Shown here piece by piece: positions 23,037-35,450 of a stretch of DNA of 64,000 nt. The stretch comes from Chlorocebus sabaeus (lineage: Eukaryota; Chordata; Mammalia; Primates; Cercopithecidae). Each line of letters begins with the position of its first letter. Within the stretch, counting starts at the first letter, position 1. The position numbers were made by a program, and so were the translations under genes. Under the pieces are notes generated by a model that had not been told where the DNA came from, ran no database searches, and saw only the letters and a list, made by a program, of their open reading frames with translations. The stretch is from assembly GCF_047675955.1 (NCBI RefSeq), contig NC_132912.1:15226500-15290499 (forward strand), in the 5' to 3' direction.

Positions 23037-24499
23037 ATCAATCGATCTGAACCCAGTGCTGAACTGGGATGAAAATGATCAAGAAAGGAAATCTCTAACC
23101 ATGCCCCTTCCTCCCGGCCACACCCTCCCCTTCTCCTGACCCTTCTGATCCTCTAGAGACAAACTCTCCCACCAGAAGGATGAGAAATTTCCTCTGTACT
23201 TCAGATCCTGGGCAACCGTAGCCTGTCGTTCCCAACCCAAGTGTTAGAAACTGGACTCCTTTTTAGGTAAAACAGTACCTTTAAATTCTAAGGTTCCTTT
23301 CTCAAAGCCAATATTCCTGCCACCTCTTGAAGATTCCCCAGTTCTTTGTTTTTGTTTTTTTTAACTCCTCAAATAACATGATAATACATGGAACATGAGA
23401 CTACTTGAAATGAGAGGACAGTGTAGAAGACTAAAATGGAAATCAATGACTTTTTTCAATATGTAAAATCACTGAGACATTGTAGGACTTCAACACCATG
23501 CAAAGAATATTCTTCGCTGTAATTCAGAAAGTGGTTAAAGTTTCAGAGCCCTTCGGTTTTGCTGTATGTCAACACAGGGTGGACACCGTCAAAAGGTACA
23601 ATCGACCCTTAGAAGTTTATAAACAGCAACTTTGGACTTCTGTTCCACTTGGAATCTGAAATCTGTGGTCTGGAGCAATAATTTTAACCTGGGAAGCTTA
23701 CTCGTCTTACACAGCACAGAACAGAGTTTGTTTCATACAAACACTGTCAAGAACCCTAAGGAAACGAAGTTCTGAAGTCCAGCTGGAGGCAGGTGAAAGT
23801 CTTCTTGTCTCTGCTTGGAAATCTAACAGCATGATTGCCACAGTTTTTGTAAGCTGTTTATCTTACATTTGATTACCATCAAAATCATAAAGGTCCTATC
23901 TTAATAACACATACAAATTTAACAAAATACTTTCCTGGTTGTCATTATTATATCTTTGGATGACTTCTTTTCCTTGGGTGTCTTTTAAGTCTTCAACATT
24001 AAAAGGAGCAAATTTCTAGCAAAATGAAATTCACGTGTATCTGAACTCCAACAACACAATCTATTAGGAGACGTTACAATTTAAACAGGAATGGAGATCA
24101 CAGCATATTTCAACTAATAATGCTTAACTGTGCATCAGTTTAGCTTCAAATGGCAAAGTAGAGCCCAGTCTTACAAAAATGTAACTACAATGAATATAAT
24201 GAATTTGTCATGGTCATTTTTCTTTCTTGATTTAGTTTTTTTTCCTTGATTTCTTTCCTGGTTTCTGAGTTAAATCTTCTAACAGTAATATATCAAACTC
24301 AAACTATTTTGCAACAGACATGAATCAGCATCTTTGTTCCACATGACCCAGTGACCAAAACGACCAATTCCATGAAGAAGACTTCAGGGTGATTTATTCC
24401 CTACCTAATTAGCTCATCAGGTTGACCGGCACTCTCAGCATGAAATGTCCCTTTGCGAAATATTGATATCCCAATGCTCACTATGTAAATGCTTGCTTT
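23037..24499. other. Unique intron 2 sequence
   Basis: No exon or named repeat seen in about 1.4 kb. Confidence 0.45.
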
Positions 24500-24826
24500 C
24501 TTCTTCTTCTTTTTTTTTTGTTTTTTTTTTTTGTTTTTCATTTTGAGGCAGAGTCTCACTCTGTCACCCAGGCTAGAATACAGTGGCATAATCTTGGCTC
24601 ACTGTGACCTCTGCCTCCTGGGTTCAAGCGATTCTCCTGCCTCAGTCTCCTGAGTAGCTGGGATTACAGGCATGTGCCACCACACCCAGCTAATTTTTAT
24701 ATTTTTAGTAGAGTCAGGGTTTCACCATGTTGGCCAGGCTGGTCTTGAACTCCTGACCTCAAGTGATCTGCCCGCCTCAGTCTCCCAAAATGTGGTGATT
24801 ACAGGCGCAAACCACCACATACGGCC
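24500..24826 (-). mobile_element. Alu
   Basis: Full-length reverse Alu with a long interrupted T tract. Confidence 0.92.
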
Positions 24827-25372
24827 CTATTTAAATGCTTTCTGAAAGTAGATTCAAATAAATACAATTTCCAAACCCATAGGGACAAAGCAGTAAGGAA
24901 AACTCAGCTATGATAAATTCTTATGCCTGTCCATTCACCTTCCATAGTAGCACTACCTGGGAAGAATGAATGTGTGTCAGGCAAGGTGAGATGAACATCC
25001 GCCCGACATTAACTTCCCACGATTCCACTCCTATGTAAGAGGCAGGTATATTCTCTTTTTCTTCCACACACGCTTTCTGTGGCATACTAACCATCAACTA
25101 TACTCTTTACCCATCATTTTCCAAATTTAATACCTTGGAAAAAAATGTCCAAGTTTTATCACACTAAAAGTCTGTTAAGAATCCAAATATCATTTTTATT
25201 TTGGTTCTTGTGTGTAGACCAGAATATTCTGCAATGCAGTCCATTATAATTTACAGTGCTATCAAGAGCTGGCATAAGCTTAAAGGAAAAGAGCCCCAGA
25301 TTTAAAAAACGCAATGGAGAAAAGCCCATCTTAAGACACTACTGACTTCCTCCAAATTCATAAAAGAAATTC
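24827..25372. other. Unique intron 2 sequence
   Basis: Nothing recognised. Confidence 0.4.
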
Positions 25373-25377
25373 CCTAC

Positions 25378-25886
25378 TGTGATGGTTACTACTGAGTGTC
25401 AACTTGATTGGATTGAAGGATACAAAGTATTGAATCTGGGTGTGTCTGTGAAGGGGTTGCCAAAGGAGATGAACATTTGAGTCAGTGGGCTGGGGGAGGC
25501 AGACCCACCCTTAATCCAGGTGGGCACCATCTAATCAGCTGCCAGCACAGCTAGGATACAAGCAGGCAGAAAAATGTGAAAAGACAGACTGGCCTAGCCT
25601 CCCAGCCTCCATCTTTCCCCCGTGCTGGAGGCTTCCTGCCCTTGAACATCAGGCTCCAAGTTCTTCAGTTTTGGAACTTGGACTGGTTCTCCTTGCTCCT
25701 CAGCCTTCAGATGGCCTATTGTGGGACCTTATGATCATGTGAGTTAATACTTAATAAACTCCCCTTTATCTGTCTGTCTATCTATCTATCCATCTATTCC
25801 ATTAGTTCTGTCCTATCTATCTATCTATCCATCTATTCCATTAGTTCTGTCCTATCTATCTATCCATCTATTCCATTAGTTCTGTC

Positions 25887-25923
<37 letters not shown>

Positions 25924-25987
25924 CATCCATCTATTCCATTAGTTCTGTCCTATCTATGTATCTATCCATCTATTCCATTAGTTCTGT

Positions 25988-26033
<46 letters not shown>

Positions 26034-26072
26034 GCATTAGTTCTGTCCCTCTAGAGAACCCTGACCAATACA
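25378..26072 (+). mobile_element. Solo LTR of MLT2 (ERVL) type
   Basis: It begins TGTGATGGTTACTACTGAGTG and ends CCCTGACCAATACA, the termini of MLT2-class LTRs. Perfect 5-bp target duplications CCTAC lie at 25373-25377 and 26073-26077. No internal retroviral sequence is present. A TATC array has expanded near its 3' end. Confidence 0.85.
25768..26035. repeat. TATC array with higher-order units inside the LTR
   Basis: (TATC)n blocks alternate with the LTR segment CATCTATTCCATTAGTTCTG, which appears five times (near 25790, 25829, 25865, 25928 and 25966) and partly a sixth time at 26033. The longest pure TATC block is at 25988-26034. Confidence 0.9.
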
Positions 26073-26077
26073 CCTAC

Positions 26078-26818
26078 CATATAATGCCAAGAGTTCCCGG
26101 CTGCCTGGCTTAGTTCTAGTTTCTCATAAGTGACCAGAGAGAGGGGAAAGGCTCACAGTCACTAGAGGTGGAAGGGATGGGCAGAGACTGATGGTGATGC
26201 TGAAAGCAACAGGAGATGTCCACACTGCAGGTCAGGTCAGAGATGCCACGTTTATCTGACGAAGTGACATTTAGAAATGGGAAGAGTATTGTGCAAGCGT
26301 ATGGTAGTGTCCTCTATGAGTTACCTTGGAAAGCTATGACTAGTGGGTAGGATATTTATTACCTGAGAACCAAGCTGAAAAGCTAGGGAGGAAGATTCCA
26401 TTTTCTTCTCACCCTGCAGTCAGTCAGGGAAAAACTGGGGCAAGTAACTTTCCTTCTCAGTGATTCCCGGTTCTCTTGTGTAAAACAGGTGACAACCACA
26501 AAACCACCTGCAAGACTCACTTCATGGAACACAACAGAAACTCTGCATAAGAAAAAAGGAAATCCACAAAGCTTGCAGAATGGTAGTAACTACCATACAT
26601 ATATATGCACTGCTTTAGGATGTAAAAACTCTTGAATAGAAATGCTCTAACTGGAACCTCAAGATCAAACTGCGAGTTGGAGAGAAGATAAGGGACTGGG
26701 CTGAAGGAAGTGCAGTACCCGGGCGAAGGCACACAACTGGTGAGCAAAGGGGCAGAGAACAAGCTCAAGGTCTCAGACGTCACCTCTTGAGCTGTTTCCA
26801 TAACACCAGATGCTACTC
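26078..26818. other. Unique intron 2 sequence
   Basis: No exon or repeat recognised. Confidence 0.4.
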
Positions 26819-26820
26819 AC

Positions 26821-27128
26821 ATTGATTGATTGATTGATTGATTGATTGACATGGTCTCTGTCACCAGGCTGCAGTGCAGTGGCATGATCTTGGCTCACTG
26901 CAACCTCTACCTCCCAGGCTCAAACTATCCTCCTACCTCAGCCTCCCAAGTAGCTAGGACTACAGGTGCATGCCACCGCGCCTAACTAACTTTTTGTAAT
27001 TTTTAGTAGAGACAGGGTTTCGCCATGTTGCCCAGGCTGGTTGGTCTTAAACTCCTGGGCTCAAGGGATCCGCCTGCCTCGGCCTCCCAAAGTGCTGGGA
27101 TTACAGGTGCGAACCACCGTGCCTGGCT
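26821..27128 (-). mobile_element. Alu with GATT tail
   Basis: Reverse Alu whose tail region has become seven TTGA/GATT units (26821-26849). Confidence 0.9.
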
Positions 27129-27843
27129 GATTCTACCCATTTCACTGTGAGTTTCTGGCATCAAGAGGGCTTTGTGTTTCCCAGAGGCCCAGCACACAGG
27201 GTGCCTGGGGGTTGGCTCCACAGACAGGGATGGCTGCCATCTGTGCCACCAAACACCCACGCATACAATCAACCCTCTTCTTGGCCACCATCTGCCAACG
27301 CGGGGCCCAGCTGGACAACTTCTGGTTTGGTCTAAACTAGGAGAATGTCAGGAACTATTTCCCACCCTTGGCACGAACATGAAGAACGACCGCTGCAAAC
27401 TGGTTTGATTCAAAGTCAACGAGAGACTTACCCATGGCTGTTCCCGCTGAAATCTGCTGCCAGATGGTGTTGTGCTATTCAGGTAATTAGACAGACACCC
27501 AGAAAAATTACAATGTGAATATCTTCTGAACTAAAAGTAATCAAATATTAAAGTGTAATTTCAAAAAAACCTAACAAGCTCACATGGAGACTTGCGTCTC
27601 GAACGACAATCTAAACACAAATTCACTGAGAAAAGGGAAAAACACAGCAGGTACCCACACACACACAAAAGCACAGTGTACCCCTGCATTATTTGGATGC
27701 CAAAGTCCGTTTTAAGGAGGCTGTCAAGAGCTTCCAGTTACTAGTGGCATTCAACACACAGTCACAACAAAGTCCCTACACATCGGATCCAGCAGGGCGC
27801 TAAACTGCGTAAACCCACTCATCTGCACAAGAAACCACACGGG
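27129..27843. other. Unique sequence downstream of exon 2
   Basis: Start of intron 2 in the transcript direction; no exon or repeat recognised. Confidence 0.4.
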
Positions 27844-27873
27844 GAAAAAAAAAAAAAAAAACAGAGCTCTCAC

Positions 27874-28009
27874 TTTCGAAGGCTGCTGAATTTTAATCTC
27901 CTGGGAATCAGACGCCGAATCTGACTTGGTGCCTCCGGAATTTGGTTTCTCCTTTTTTCTCTTCTGTTTCTTCTTTTTCTTTTTGGCTCCCAAATACCCT
28001 CCAGGACTT
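27874..28009 (-). CDS. NMT2: NMT2 coding exon 2 (residues 37-82, polybasic region)
   Basis: The exon begins after CTGCAG and codes for SPGGYLGA, then a lysine/arginine cluster with six consecutive lysines (about residues 46-60), then a Ser/Asp-rich stretch ending IQQPSK. In the NMT family the polybasic block is linked to ribosome association of the long isoforms; the catalytic core starts later. Acceptor AG is at 28011-28010 and donor GT at 27873-27872 (TCGAAA/GTGAGA), closing on a codon boundary after Lys82. A run of about 17 A on the plus strand at 27844-27860 places a U tract in the transcript just inside intron 2, a possible aid to recognition of this weaker donor. Intron 1 upstream is about 28 kb. 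Confidence 0.95.
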
Positions 28010-28711
28010 CTGCAGGAAATGCAAAGATGGTGAAACCAACCAACAACAAAAAAAAATCATTAAATGAAATTGAATTGCATACAATTAATCATTTCGAAAA
28101 CCACAGATGTTACAGGCAGTAGAAAATACCTGTGTTAGGATGTAGGTGAGGAATAAAAGGTAGTAGCGTGAAGATGATAACAGGCAACACAGAAGAATAC
28201 CAGTCCCTGCTCATCCTGCAGGTGCTTAGATGTCACGATGCGGGAAGATTGCAGAGATAAACCACATTTTATAACTAAAGTAAAATAGTTTCCACGGTTA
28301 TCACTACTCTCCTAATCGACGTTTAAGTCAGCTTTCTGGAGGAGAGGTACATGATATGAAAAACTCCATTATAAAGATCTCTTGGGTACAACAAAACACT
28401 AATCTTGAAGCAACAGAACTAAACAAACTGCTTTTTCGCGGAGGAGGAAATGTTCCCTGATAAAGATTTTTATTACTGAGGCTAACAGTGAAAAGCTCTA
28501 AGTGTCTAGCTACAGAGAGAGACCCTGTCACAAACAAACAGACAACACACAATGCGCTAGTTTTGTTACCTAGTATCTAGGTTACAAAGGAACTTTTCTT
28601 TCCACTGGTTATTCATGTGTTAAAGTAATGAACTTTTCAATTTAAAATGGATAATTCCTCTGTAACGTCCAAATATGAAAGGCATGTGCAATAGTGAGAG
28701 AAACTATTTAA
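28010..28711. other. Unique sequence upstream of exon 2
   Basis: End of intron 1 in the transcript direction; no repeat recognised. Confidence 0.4.
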
Positions 28712-28724
28712 GAACTAAGCACTT

Positions 28725-29019
28725 TGCTGGGCACAGTGGCTCATGCCTGTAATCCCAGCACTTTGGGAGGCTGAGGCTGGTGGATAGCTTGAGTCCAGGA
28801 GTTCGAGACAGCCTGGGCAGTAAGGGGAAACCCAGCCTCTATCAAAAAAAAAAAAAAAAAAAAAAATTAGCCAGGTGTGGTGGCATGCACTTGTAGTCCC
28901 AGCTACTCAGGAGGCTGAGGTGGGAGGATAGCTTGAGCCTGGGAAATGGAGGTTACAGTGACCCAAGATTGTGCCACTGCACTCTGGCCTGGGCGACAGA
29001 GCTGGAGAAAAAGAAAAAC
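28725..29019 (+). mobile_element. Alu with perfect target-site duplication
   Basis: GAACTAAGCACTT occurs at 28712-28724 and 29020-29032. AluJ/S type with a long middle A run. Confidence 0.94.
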
Positions 29020-29032
29020 GAACTAAGCACTT

Positions 29033-30030
29033 GAGCTATAGATTCATATTTCCACTCTCATTCTAAAATAGAAAACAGTGCTTATTTTGGGAGATACGTT
29101 AAGACTTTGTCAAGTGGTACCCTAGTGGTCTAAAAATAGTAAGGCTTTGCCCACCTCACAACGAGCAGTTTATTTTCATCAACAGAATCAAATCTGTGCT
29201 ATCATGATGTTTATATTTTAAATCACCTGGTGGTCAAGGACACCCATCAATATCTGACTAGCAATTGGGATTGAACAAACATATCACAGCCAGGTACGAG
29301 AGCTAGAAATATACTGTAGATACGTTCAGTTTTATATATTCTCTGGTTTGGGAGTAGGACTATTTTAGGCTTTCCTCTCCCAGTGTTCCTATTGCTGGCA
29401 CCCTGTGAATTGGTGAATCTGTTGTACTGTTACAGTGTGATTTACATATGCATTTGCACGCACTACTTAAGAAGTCTATTCATACTTGCGTCCCTAAGGT
29501 CTCCAGTGCCTCACACCAGTACACACCAATACAAATGCTTGCGGAATGAATGAATGGATAAGCCTGGCTCTAGCGGTGGTGCCATCACCTATTCCCAGGC
29601 CATAAAATACTTCTGAAAGCTACCATAGTCCCAACCTCAATGCTAAAGCCTACTGCAACTTACTATCAAGTATTTATTGAACATTTACTATGTGTTCAGC
29701 ATTATCTTGGGGCCAGAGGCTGGGTGGGAGGGACCGAAATCATGGTGGACATGCCCATGACTTCACAACCCAGGGGATTATCCCTCTCCCACCTCTACCA
29801 TTTATTCTAACTGCTGCTGGTTATGGCTTTACAGAAACCACTAAGAGCCTGGGACCTCACAGCTTTTCTGTACAGTACTTCAACTTTAAAATATCTCTAC
29901 ATTTCCAAGAAGCTTGGTTACAGAGAGATACAGAATAAAAGGCAGTGACTGGTAAGGATGCTTTGAAGTAGATGCCTATCCAACTGGATGAAAATATATT
30001 TGTCCTGGGTGTCAGTTAATAATTTTCTCA
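29033..30030. other. Intron 1 sequence with possible old SINE/LINE traces
   Basis: 29500-29560 (AATGAATGAATGG) and 29660-29700 (TATTTATTGAACATTTACTA) look like L2/MIR-type remnants. Otherwise unique. Confidence 0.35.
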
Positions 30031-30321
30031 GCCAGGTATGGTGGCTCACACCTATAGTCCCAGCACTTTGGGGGGCCGAGGCAGGAAGATCGCTTGAGCC
30101 TAGAAGGATGCCTTGAGACCAGCCTGAGCAACACAGTGAGACCCTGTCCCTCTGAAAAGTAAAACATTAGCTGGGCATGGTGGTGTGCACCTGTGGTCCC
30201 AGCTACTTGGGAGGCTGAGGTGGGAGGATCACTTGAGCCTGGGAGGCTGCAGCGAGCCATGATCATGCAACCGCACTCCAGCCTGGGCAACAGAGTAAGA
30301 CCCTATCTCAAATACAACAAC

Positions 30322-30352
<31 letters not shown>
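30031..30352 (+). mobile_element. AluJ-type element with (CAA)n tail
   Basis: Diverged full-length Alu; its tail is about 13 CAA units (30312-30352), one changed to CGA. Confidence 0.9.
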
Positions 30353-30875
30353 GTCTCTAAAATAGATAAACTCATGGAAACTTGAGAGGAATTGGAGACA
30401 TTTAAAAAATTAAAACACCAGACCATTTCGCCAAAAATTCCTTAAGTAAGTTTATATCACCTATTCTATAGCTTATAAAGCTTGTTCGATGAGGTTTCCA
30501 AAACTCCATTTTGACAGCTAATTGATGCTACACGCCAAAACTTTTTTTTCTTCCAAACAGTGTTGCTAAAATTTATATTCTTATTTTGGCATAATGGAGA
30601 AAGCGTCATCATTTTTGTTTACTCTAGTTCAGCAAGAGTTTTTCTTTTTCTCTCTTTCAACTGAACTTTAAATTGACAGGGAGCTACAGAAATGTGTACT
30701 AAGTTGGTCATCCCAGCCTCCAAACTCCCAGACATATCTGATAGCATTTATACAATGATGAGAGGCACAGCTTCCCAGCCCTTCAGTGAGGAAGAGCTAC
30801 TTTTCCATTTCCTGAGGCCATGAAGGAAAGGAGAATTTGAGAATCAGGGCTGACCAGTGCACCCCCTGATACCCA
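30353..30875. other. Unique intron 1 sequence
   Basis: Nothing recognised. Confidence 0.4.
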
Positions 30876-30907
30876 TGAGGATAATTATAATCAAAAAGAA
30901 AGAGCCA

Positions 30908-31213
30908 GGCCGGGCACGGGGGCTCACGCCTGGAATCCCAGGACTTTGGGAGGCCGAGGCAGGCGGATCACGAGGTCAGGAGATCGAGACCATCCTGGCT
31001 AACACAGTGAAACCGTGTCTCTACTAAAAATACAAAAAATTAACTGGGCGTGGTGGTGGGCACCTGTAGTCCCAGCTACTTGGGAGGCTGAGGCAGGAGA
31101 ATGGCGTGAACTCGGGAGGCGGAGGTTGCGGTGAGCGGAGATCGCGCCACTGCACTCCAGCCTGGGCGACAGAGCGAGACTCCGTCTCAAAAAAAAAAAA
31201 AAAAAAAAAAAAA
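30908..31213 (+). mobile_element. AluY-type element
   Basis: Full length, low divergence, GAGATCGAGACCATCCTGGC present, 26-base A tail. Confidence 0.95.
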
Positions 31214-31838
31214 GCCAGTGTTGGCGAGGATGGAAAGACGCTGGAACCCTCATACACTGTTGATGGGAATGTAAAATGGAGCAGCTGCTTTGAAAAACAG
31301 TGGACAGTTCCCCAAAACACTAAACACAGATTCCCTGCACACCCTAGCCGCTACACCCATCAGTACATAACTGAGAGAAATGGAAACTTATGTCCACACA
31401 GGAACTTGTTCACAAATACTCATAGCAGCATCATTCATAACAGCCAAAAACTGGAAACAACCCAAATGTCTATCCTCCATGAATGGAGACAGGAAATGTA
31501 GTCCATCTATAGGATGGATTATTCAGCAATAAAAAAACAAAGCGCCGACAAACACACAACATGAATGGATGCATCTCGAAAACACTAAGCTAAGTGAAAG
31601 ACACCAGTTGCCAAGGACTATGTATTGTATAATTCCATGTCTACAAAATGTCCTGACAGGGAAATCCACAGAAACAGAACTAGATTAGCAGTGCTCAGGG
31701 GCTGGGAAGATGGAGGGCTTGGGCATGATTAAGGGATGTGGGTTTATTTTGGGGTTGATGCAAATGTTCTAAAATTGATTGTAGTGATGGGTACACAACT
31801 CTGTGAATAAACTAAAAGCTGCTGAACGGTATACTTTA

Positions 31839-32146
31839 TTTATTTTTTTATTTTTTAGTTTTGAGACAGAGTCTTACTTTGTCACCCAGGCTAGAGTGCA
31901 GTGGTGCCATCTTGACTCACTGCAACCTCTGCCTTCTGGGTTCAAGTGATTCTCCTGCCTCAGCCTCCCAAGTATCTGTGATTACAGGCACGTGACACCA
32001 TGTCCAGCTAAGTTTTGTAGTTTTAGTAGAGACAGGGTTTCGCTATGTTGGCCAGGTTGGTCTCAAACTCGTGACCTCAAGTGATCCACCCACCTCAGCC
32101 TCCCAAAGTGCTGGGATTACAGGCGTGAGCCACTGAGTCCGGCCTG
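31839..32146 (-). mobile_element. Alu
   Basis: Full-length reverse Alu; imperfect target copies AACGGTATACTTTA (31825) and AATGGTATGCTTTA (32147). Confidence 0.93.
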
Positions 32147-32195
32147 AATGGTATGCTTTAAACAAGTGAATGGTATGGTTTATGAATTATATCAA

Positions 32196-32855
32196 ATGTA
32201 ACAGTTAGAAGTGTTGACAGGTGACATTCCTGTCCTTGGGGGTGACAGGATGATGTTATGGCCAGAGCAGATCAGGAGTTGGCTGTGGCTGCTTAGCCAG
32301 GGGTTTGCATCCCACAGGACTCCAGGGACTCTGGAGGGAGAAGCATGACGGAAAGAGATACCCCCGTGCCTGGGTGGGAGAGGTGCTAAGCAGGCTTCCA
32401 GACACTGAAGGAAAATCCATGCCCAAAAGACTCTCCTGGAAATCCAATGAAGAAAGACTGATTCGGACTCCCAGTACTCAAGGCTGATTACCGAGTCATG
32501 GAAGTTCAGCCTGCATGGCATGTGGCCCTTTAAGAAAGATTCCTCGGTCTTGAGGAACACAAGTCCCACCTCCCTCTTCCCCAGGGTTGCATATGAAAGG
32601 TCACAAAGAAAAGGCTCTCAGTTTTGCCACCTCTGAAAGCCCAGACACTTCAGCCTGCATCTGGGAGAATCAGTGGCACATTCAGACCTCAAGTAGAAAC
32701 CAATATATTCCTTCTCAGCCATGGAAATGGCAAATATTTAATGAGCACATCCAGCAAATCTCTTCAAAGAAGTATTCATGGAAACTACAGACAAGACTTA
32801 ATGGGAGAGCCAATGTAATAGAGCCATGTAAACACTTTACAGGTGGTCCACAATG
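32196..32855. other. Unique intron 1 sequence
   Basis: No exon or repeat recognised. Confidence 0.4.
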
Positions 32856-33250
32856 ATATATCCACAAAACCCATCGTTTCTCTCTGGACTCACAGCTGGA
32901 CAGCTCTTCCCAGCTGCCTCGTAGCCAGGTGTGGCCACTGACTGAGTTTCAGCCAGTGGGAGTGACGTGTGTCACTTCCTGCTGTCCAGAAACCCTTGTG
33001 GGTGGCTTCTCCATGCCCTTCCTGTCCTTTGTGCTGTTTGGATGCAGACATAGGTGAGACCCCTGAGGACGGCAGAGCCACACGATAGCGCAGGCTCAAC
33101 CCTGGATGACAGAATGAAGGAGAACTCCCTCACCATTGTCAGAACACATGCCCAAGGCTGGTCTGTGAATGAGAAGGGAACTTCCACTGCGTTGTTCAAT
33201 CCCACGTTAGGGTCTCTTGATTACAGCAGCCCAGCCTCATACAACTAATA
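32856..33250 (+). mobile_element. Possible LTR-type remnant
   Basis: GACTGAGTTTCAGCCAGTGG, GAAGGAGAACTCCCTCACC and a final AGCAGCCCAGCCTCATACAA resemble old mammalian LTRs. The family is not assigned. Confidence 0.4.
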
Positions 33251-33273
33251 CATCAGTCTTAAGAGTGACATCA

Positions 33274-33573
33274 GGCTGGGCGCAGTGGCTCACACCTGTA
33301 ATCCCAGCACTTTGGGAGGCCTAAGAGGGAGGATTGCTTGATCCCAGGAGTTCAAGACCAGCCTGGTCAACATAGAAAGACCCCCATCCCTACAAAAAAA
33401 TTAAAATTAGCCAGGTGTAGTGACATGTGTCTGTATTCCCAGCTACCCGGGAGGCTGAGGTGGGAGGATCACCTGAGCCCAGGAGGTTCAGGAAAGATAC
33501 TCTCCCTCTCTCTAAAAATAAATAAATAAATAAAAATAAAACAAAATAAAAAAAAATAAATATATATATATAG
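33274..33573 (+). mobile_element. Alu with shortened right arm
   Basis: Perfect target-site duplication AGAGTGACATCA (33262-33273, 33574-33585). The right arm lacks its 3' half, and an AAAT/TA-rich tail follows. Confidence 0.93.
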
Positions 33574-33585
33574 AGAGTGACATCA

Positions 33586-34474
33586 AAGGAGTTCAATTTT
33601 TGGTATGTGAATTCCAGAGGGGTAACTTAGCTCCTGTCCACTGTGAAACAGAAGAAACATTAGCGATTTGAGACTAATTATTTTACAAATATTTCCCCCC
33701 TTAATTTCCAAGTTCCTGCATGGAAAATGGGAGGAATAGAGCTGATTGTAATATTCTCCTTTGCATTTTCATGCATTTTTGAAGTAGTGTATAATAATCA
33801 CAATACCTTTATAAGGAAAACATTATTAAAATACAACAGAACTGAAGACTAGATAAACAGGTCCATGAAATGCAACAGACATATCAGTAACAACCCATGA
33901 TAGTAATGAAACTTGATATATAATAAAGATCACATCATAAACCAGTAGTGAATAAAACTTTTCAATACACAGCATGAGAAAAGCCGAATTCCTACATGCA
34001 GAAATATAAAATTAGTTTGCTACATCCCACAACATGAAGAAAAAAAGAACACAAATTCCAAATGAGTGAAAGACCCAAACTTGGAAAACAAAACCTTAAA
34101 ACTGAAGGCGGTGATGTCCATTTACTCCACATGTTTCTAGTGCCTAGAACAGTGTCTGGCATATAGTAGAGGCTCAAGTAAACATCTGTCAAATGAATAA
34201 GTGAAAGAATTAAACGACAACTTCATAACATCAGTGAAGGAAATAATTACTCAAACAAGGACTCAAAAGTACAAACCATAAGAGATAATAACTTTCGACT
34301 ACACCAAAGTTAAACATTTCATGGTAAAGTGATTATTAAAAAAAATTTATGTTACAGAATAAGGTTAGACATTTATGACACAAATGAGAAAGTATTACCA
34401 GCCAGAATATATACAAAGGTCTTTTCTCCTTCACATTTTATTTCTAGGATGGTAGAGAAAGACAACATTATATT
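33586..34474. other. Intron 1 sequence with L2 trace
   Basis: About 34130-34195 (CCTAGAACAGTGTCTGGCAT) resembles an L2 3' end; the rest is unique. Confidence 0.45.
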
Positions 34475-35030
34475 CTGGCCAGGACTGCAGGCATTAGGTA
34501 GAGTTTGGCTACTTGGGTTTGAATCCTGACTCCACAAGTTCCCAGCTGTGTGACTTTCAGTTTATTACTTAACCTCTCTGTGCTCCAGTTTCTGTAGCTG
34601 TAAAAGGATGATGTTTTCAAAAACCAGTATTAGGCCAGGTGCGGTGGCTAATGTCTGTAATCCCAGCATTTCAGAGGACAAGGCAGTAGGACTGCTGGAG
34701 TCCAGGAGTTCAAGACCAGCCTGAGCAACACAGCAAGACCTAGTCTTTACAAAAAATAAAAAAAATTAGCTAGGCATGGTGGTGTGTGCCTCTGGTCCCA
34801 GCTACTTGGAAAGCTGAGGTGGGAGGATCACTTGAGCCCAGGAGTTTGAGGCTGCAGTGAGCCATGATCATGCCACTACAGTCAGACTGGGCAACAGAAT
34901 GAGACCCTGTCTGAAATAAATAGTATTAGAAAAAATGTGAGGATAAAATGAATTCATACATCTAAGAATTTAGTATAGTAGCTGGCACACAGAAATCATC
35001 TGGTAGAAGCCAGCTATTATTATGATTGTA
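34475..35030 (+). mobile_element. MIR split by an Alu
   Basis: The left part, 34475-34632, has the MIR core (GGGTTTGAATCCTGACTCCA; TTACTTAACCTCTCTGTGC); the right part, 34922-35030, has the MIR 3' end. Confidence 0.8.
34633..34921 (+). mobile_element. AluJ-type element inserted in MIR
   Basis: Full-length diverged Alu, with AGTATTA repeated on both sides. Confidence 0.9.
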
Positions 35031-35089
35031 CTGCTTTAATTTTTAAATATAATTTATTGCTAGCTAGAACTGTATTGTTTCTCTCTAAC

Positions 35090-35196
35090 TAGAATGTAAG
35101 ATCCATAAAACAGTATTTTCCATTGTATTCCTAGCACCGAAAACAGTGTCTGACATATAAAAGATCCTCAATAACTATTTGCTAGATGAATGAGAA
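35090..35196 (+). mobile_element. L2 3' end
   Basis: CTAGAATGTAAGATCCATAA, then CCTAGCACCGAAAACAGTGT and CTCAATAACTATTTGCT follow the L2 3' pattern. Confidence 0.65.
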
Positions 35197-35204
35197 ATCA
35201 ATAA

Positions 35205-35450
35205 AAAAAATCATTAAGAAAAAGACAAAAGACTGACAGAAGAATGGGCTGACAATATGAATAAGCACTCCACAAAAGAGGCAGCCTTAACAACCATTAA
35301 GCTTATGAAAACATGCTCAATTTCACCCATTGATTTGGCAAACATTTTAGAGTCTAAGAATATCAGAAGAATATGAGGAAAGGGAACACTCACATGCTGT
35401 TGGTAAAATGTAAACTGAAACAACCACTTTGTAGAGCAGTCTGGCATTGC
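35205..35450 (+). mobile_element. L1M fragment
   Basis: Sense L1 ORF2 3' sequence (GAAAACATGCTCAATTTCAC; ATGCTGTTGGTAAAATGTAA), leading into the CAC/CAT array. Confidence 0.6.

Larger units (their letters stand above)
30876..32195 (+). mobile_element. L1M 3' end, split by two Alus
   Basis: The pieces 30876-30907, 31214-31838 and 32147-32195 read as one sense L1 3' region (GTTGGCGAGGATGG; ACTGTTGATGGGAATGTAAA; a 3' UTR ending near TATATCAAAT). Confidence 0.75.

Noticed and set aside
22555..23139. 194-codon Glu/Arg/Lys-rich frame
   Set aside because: It is a translation of the purine microsatellite and an Alu end.
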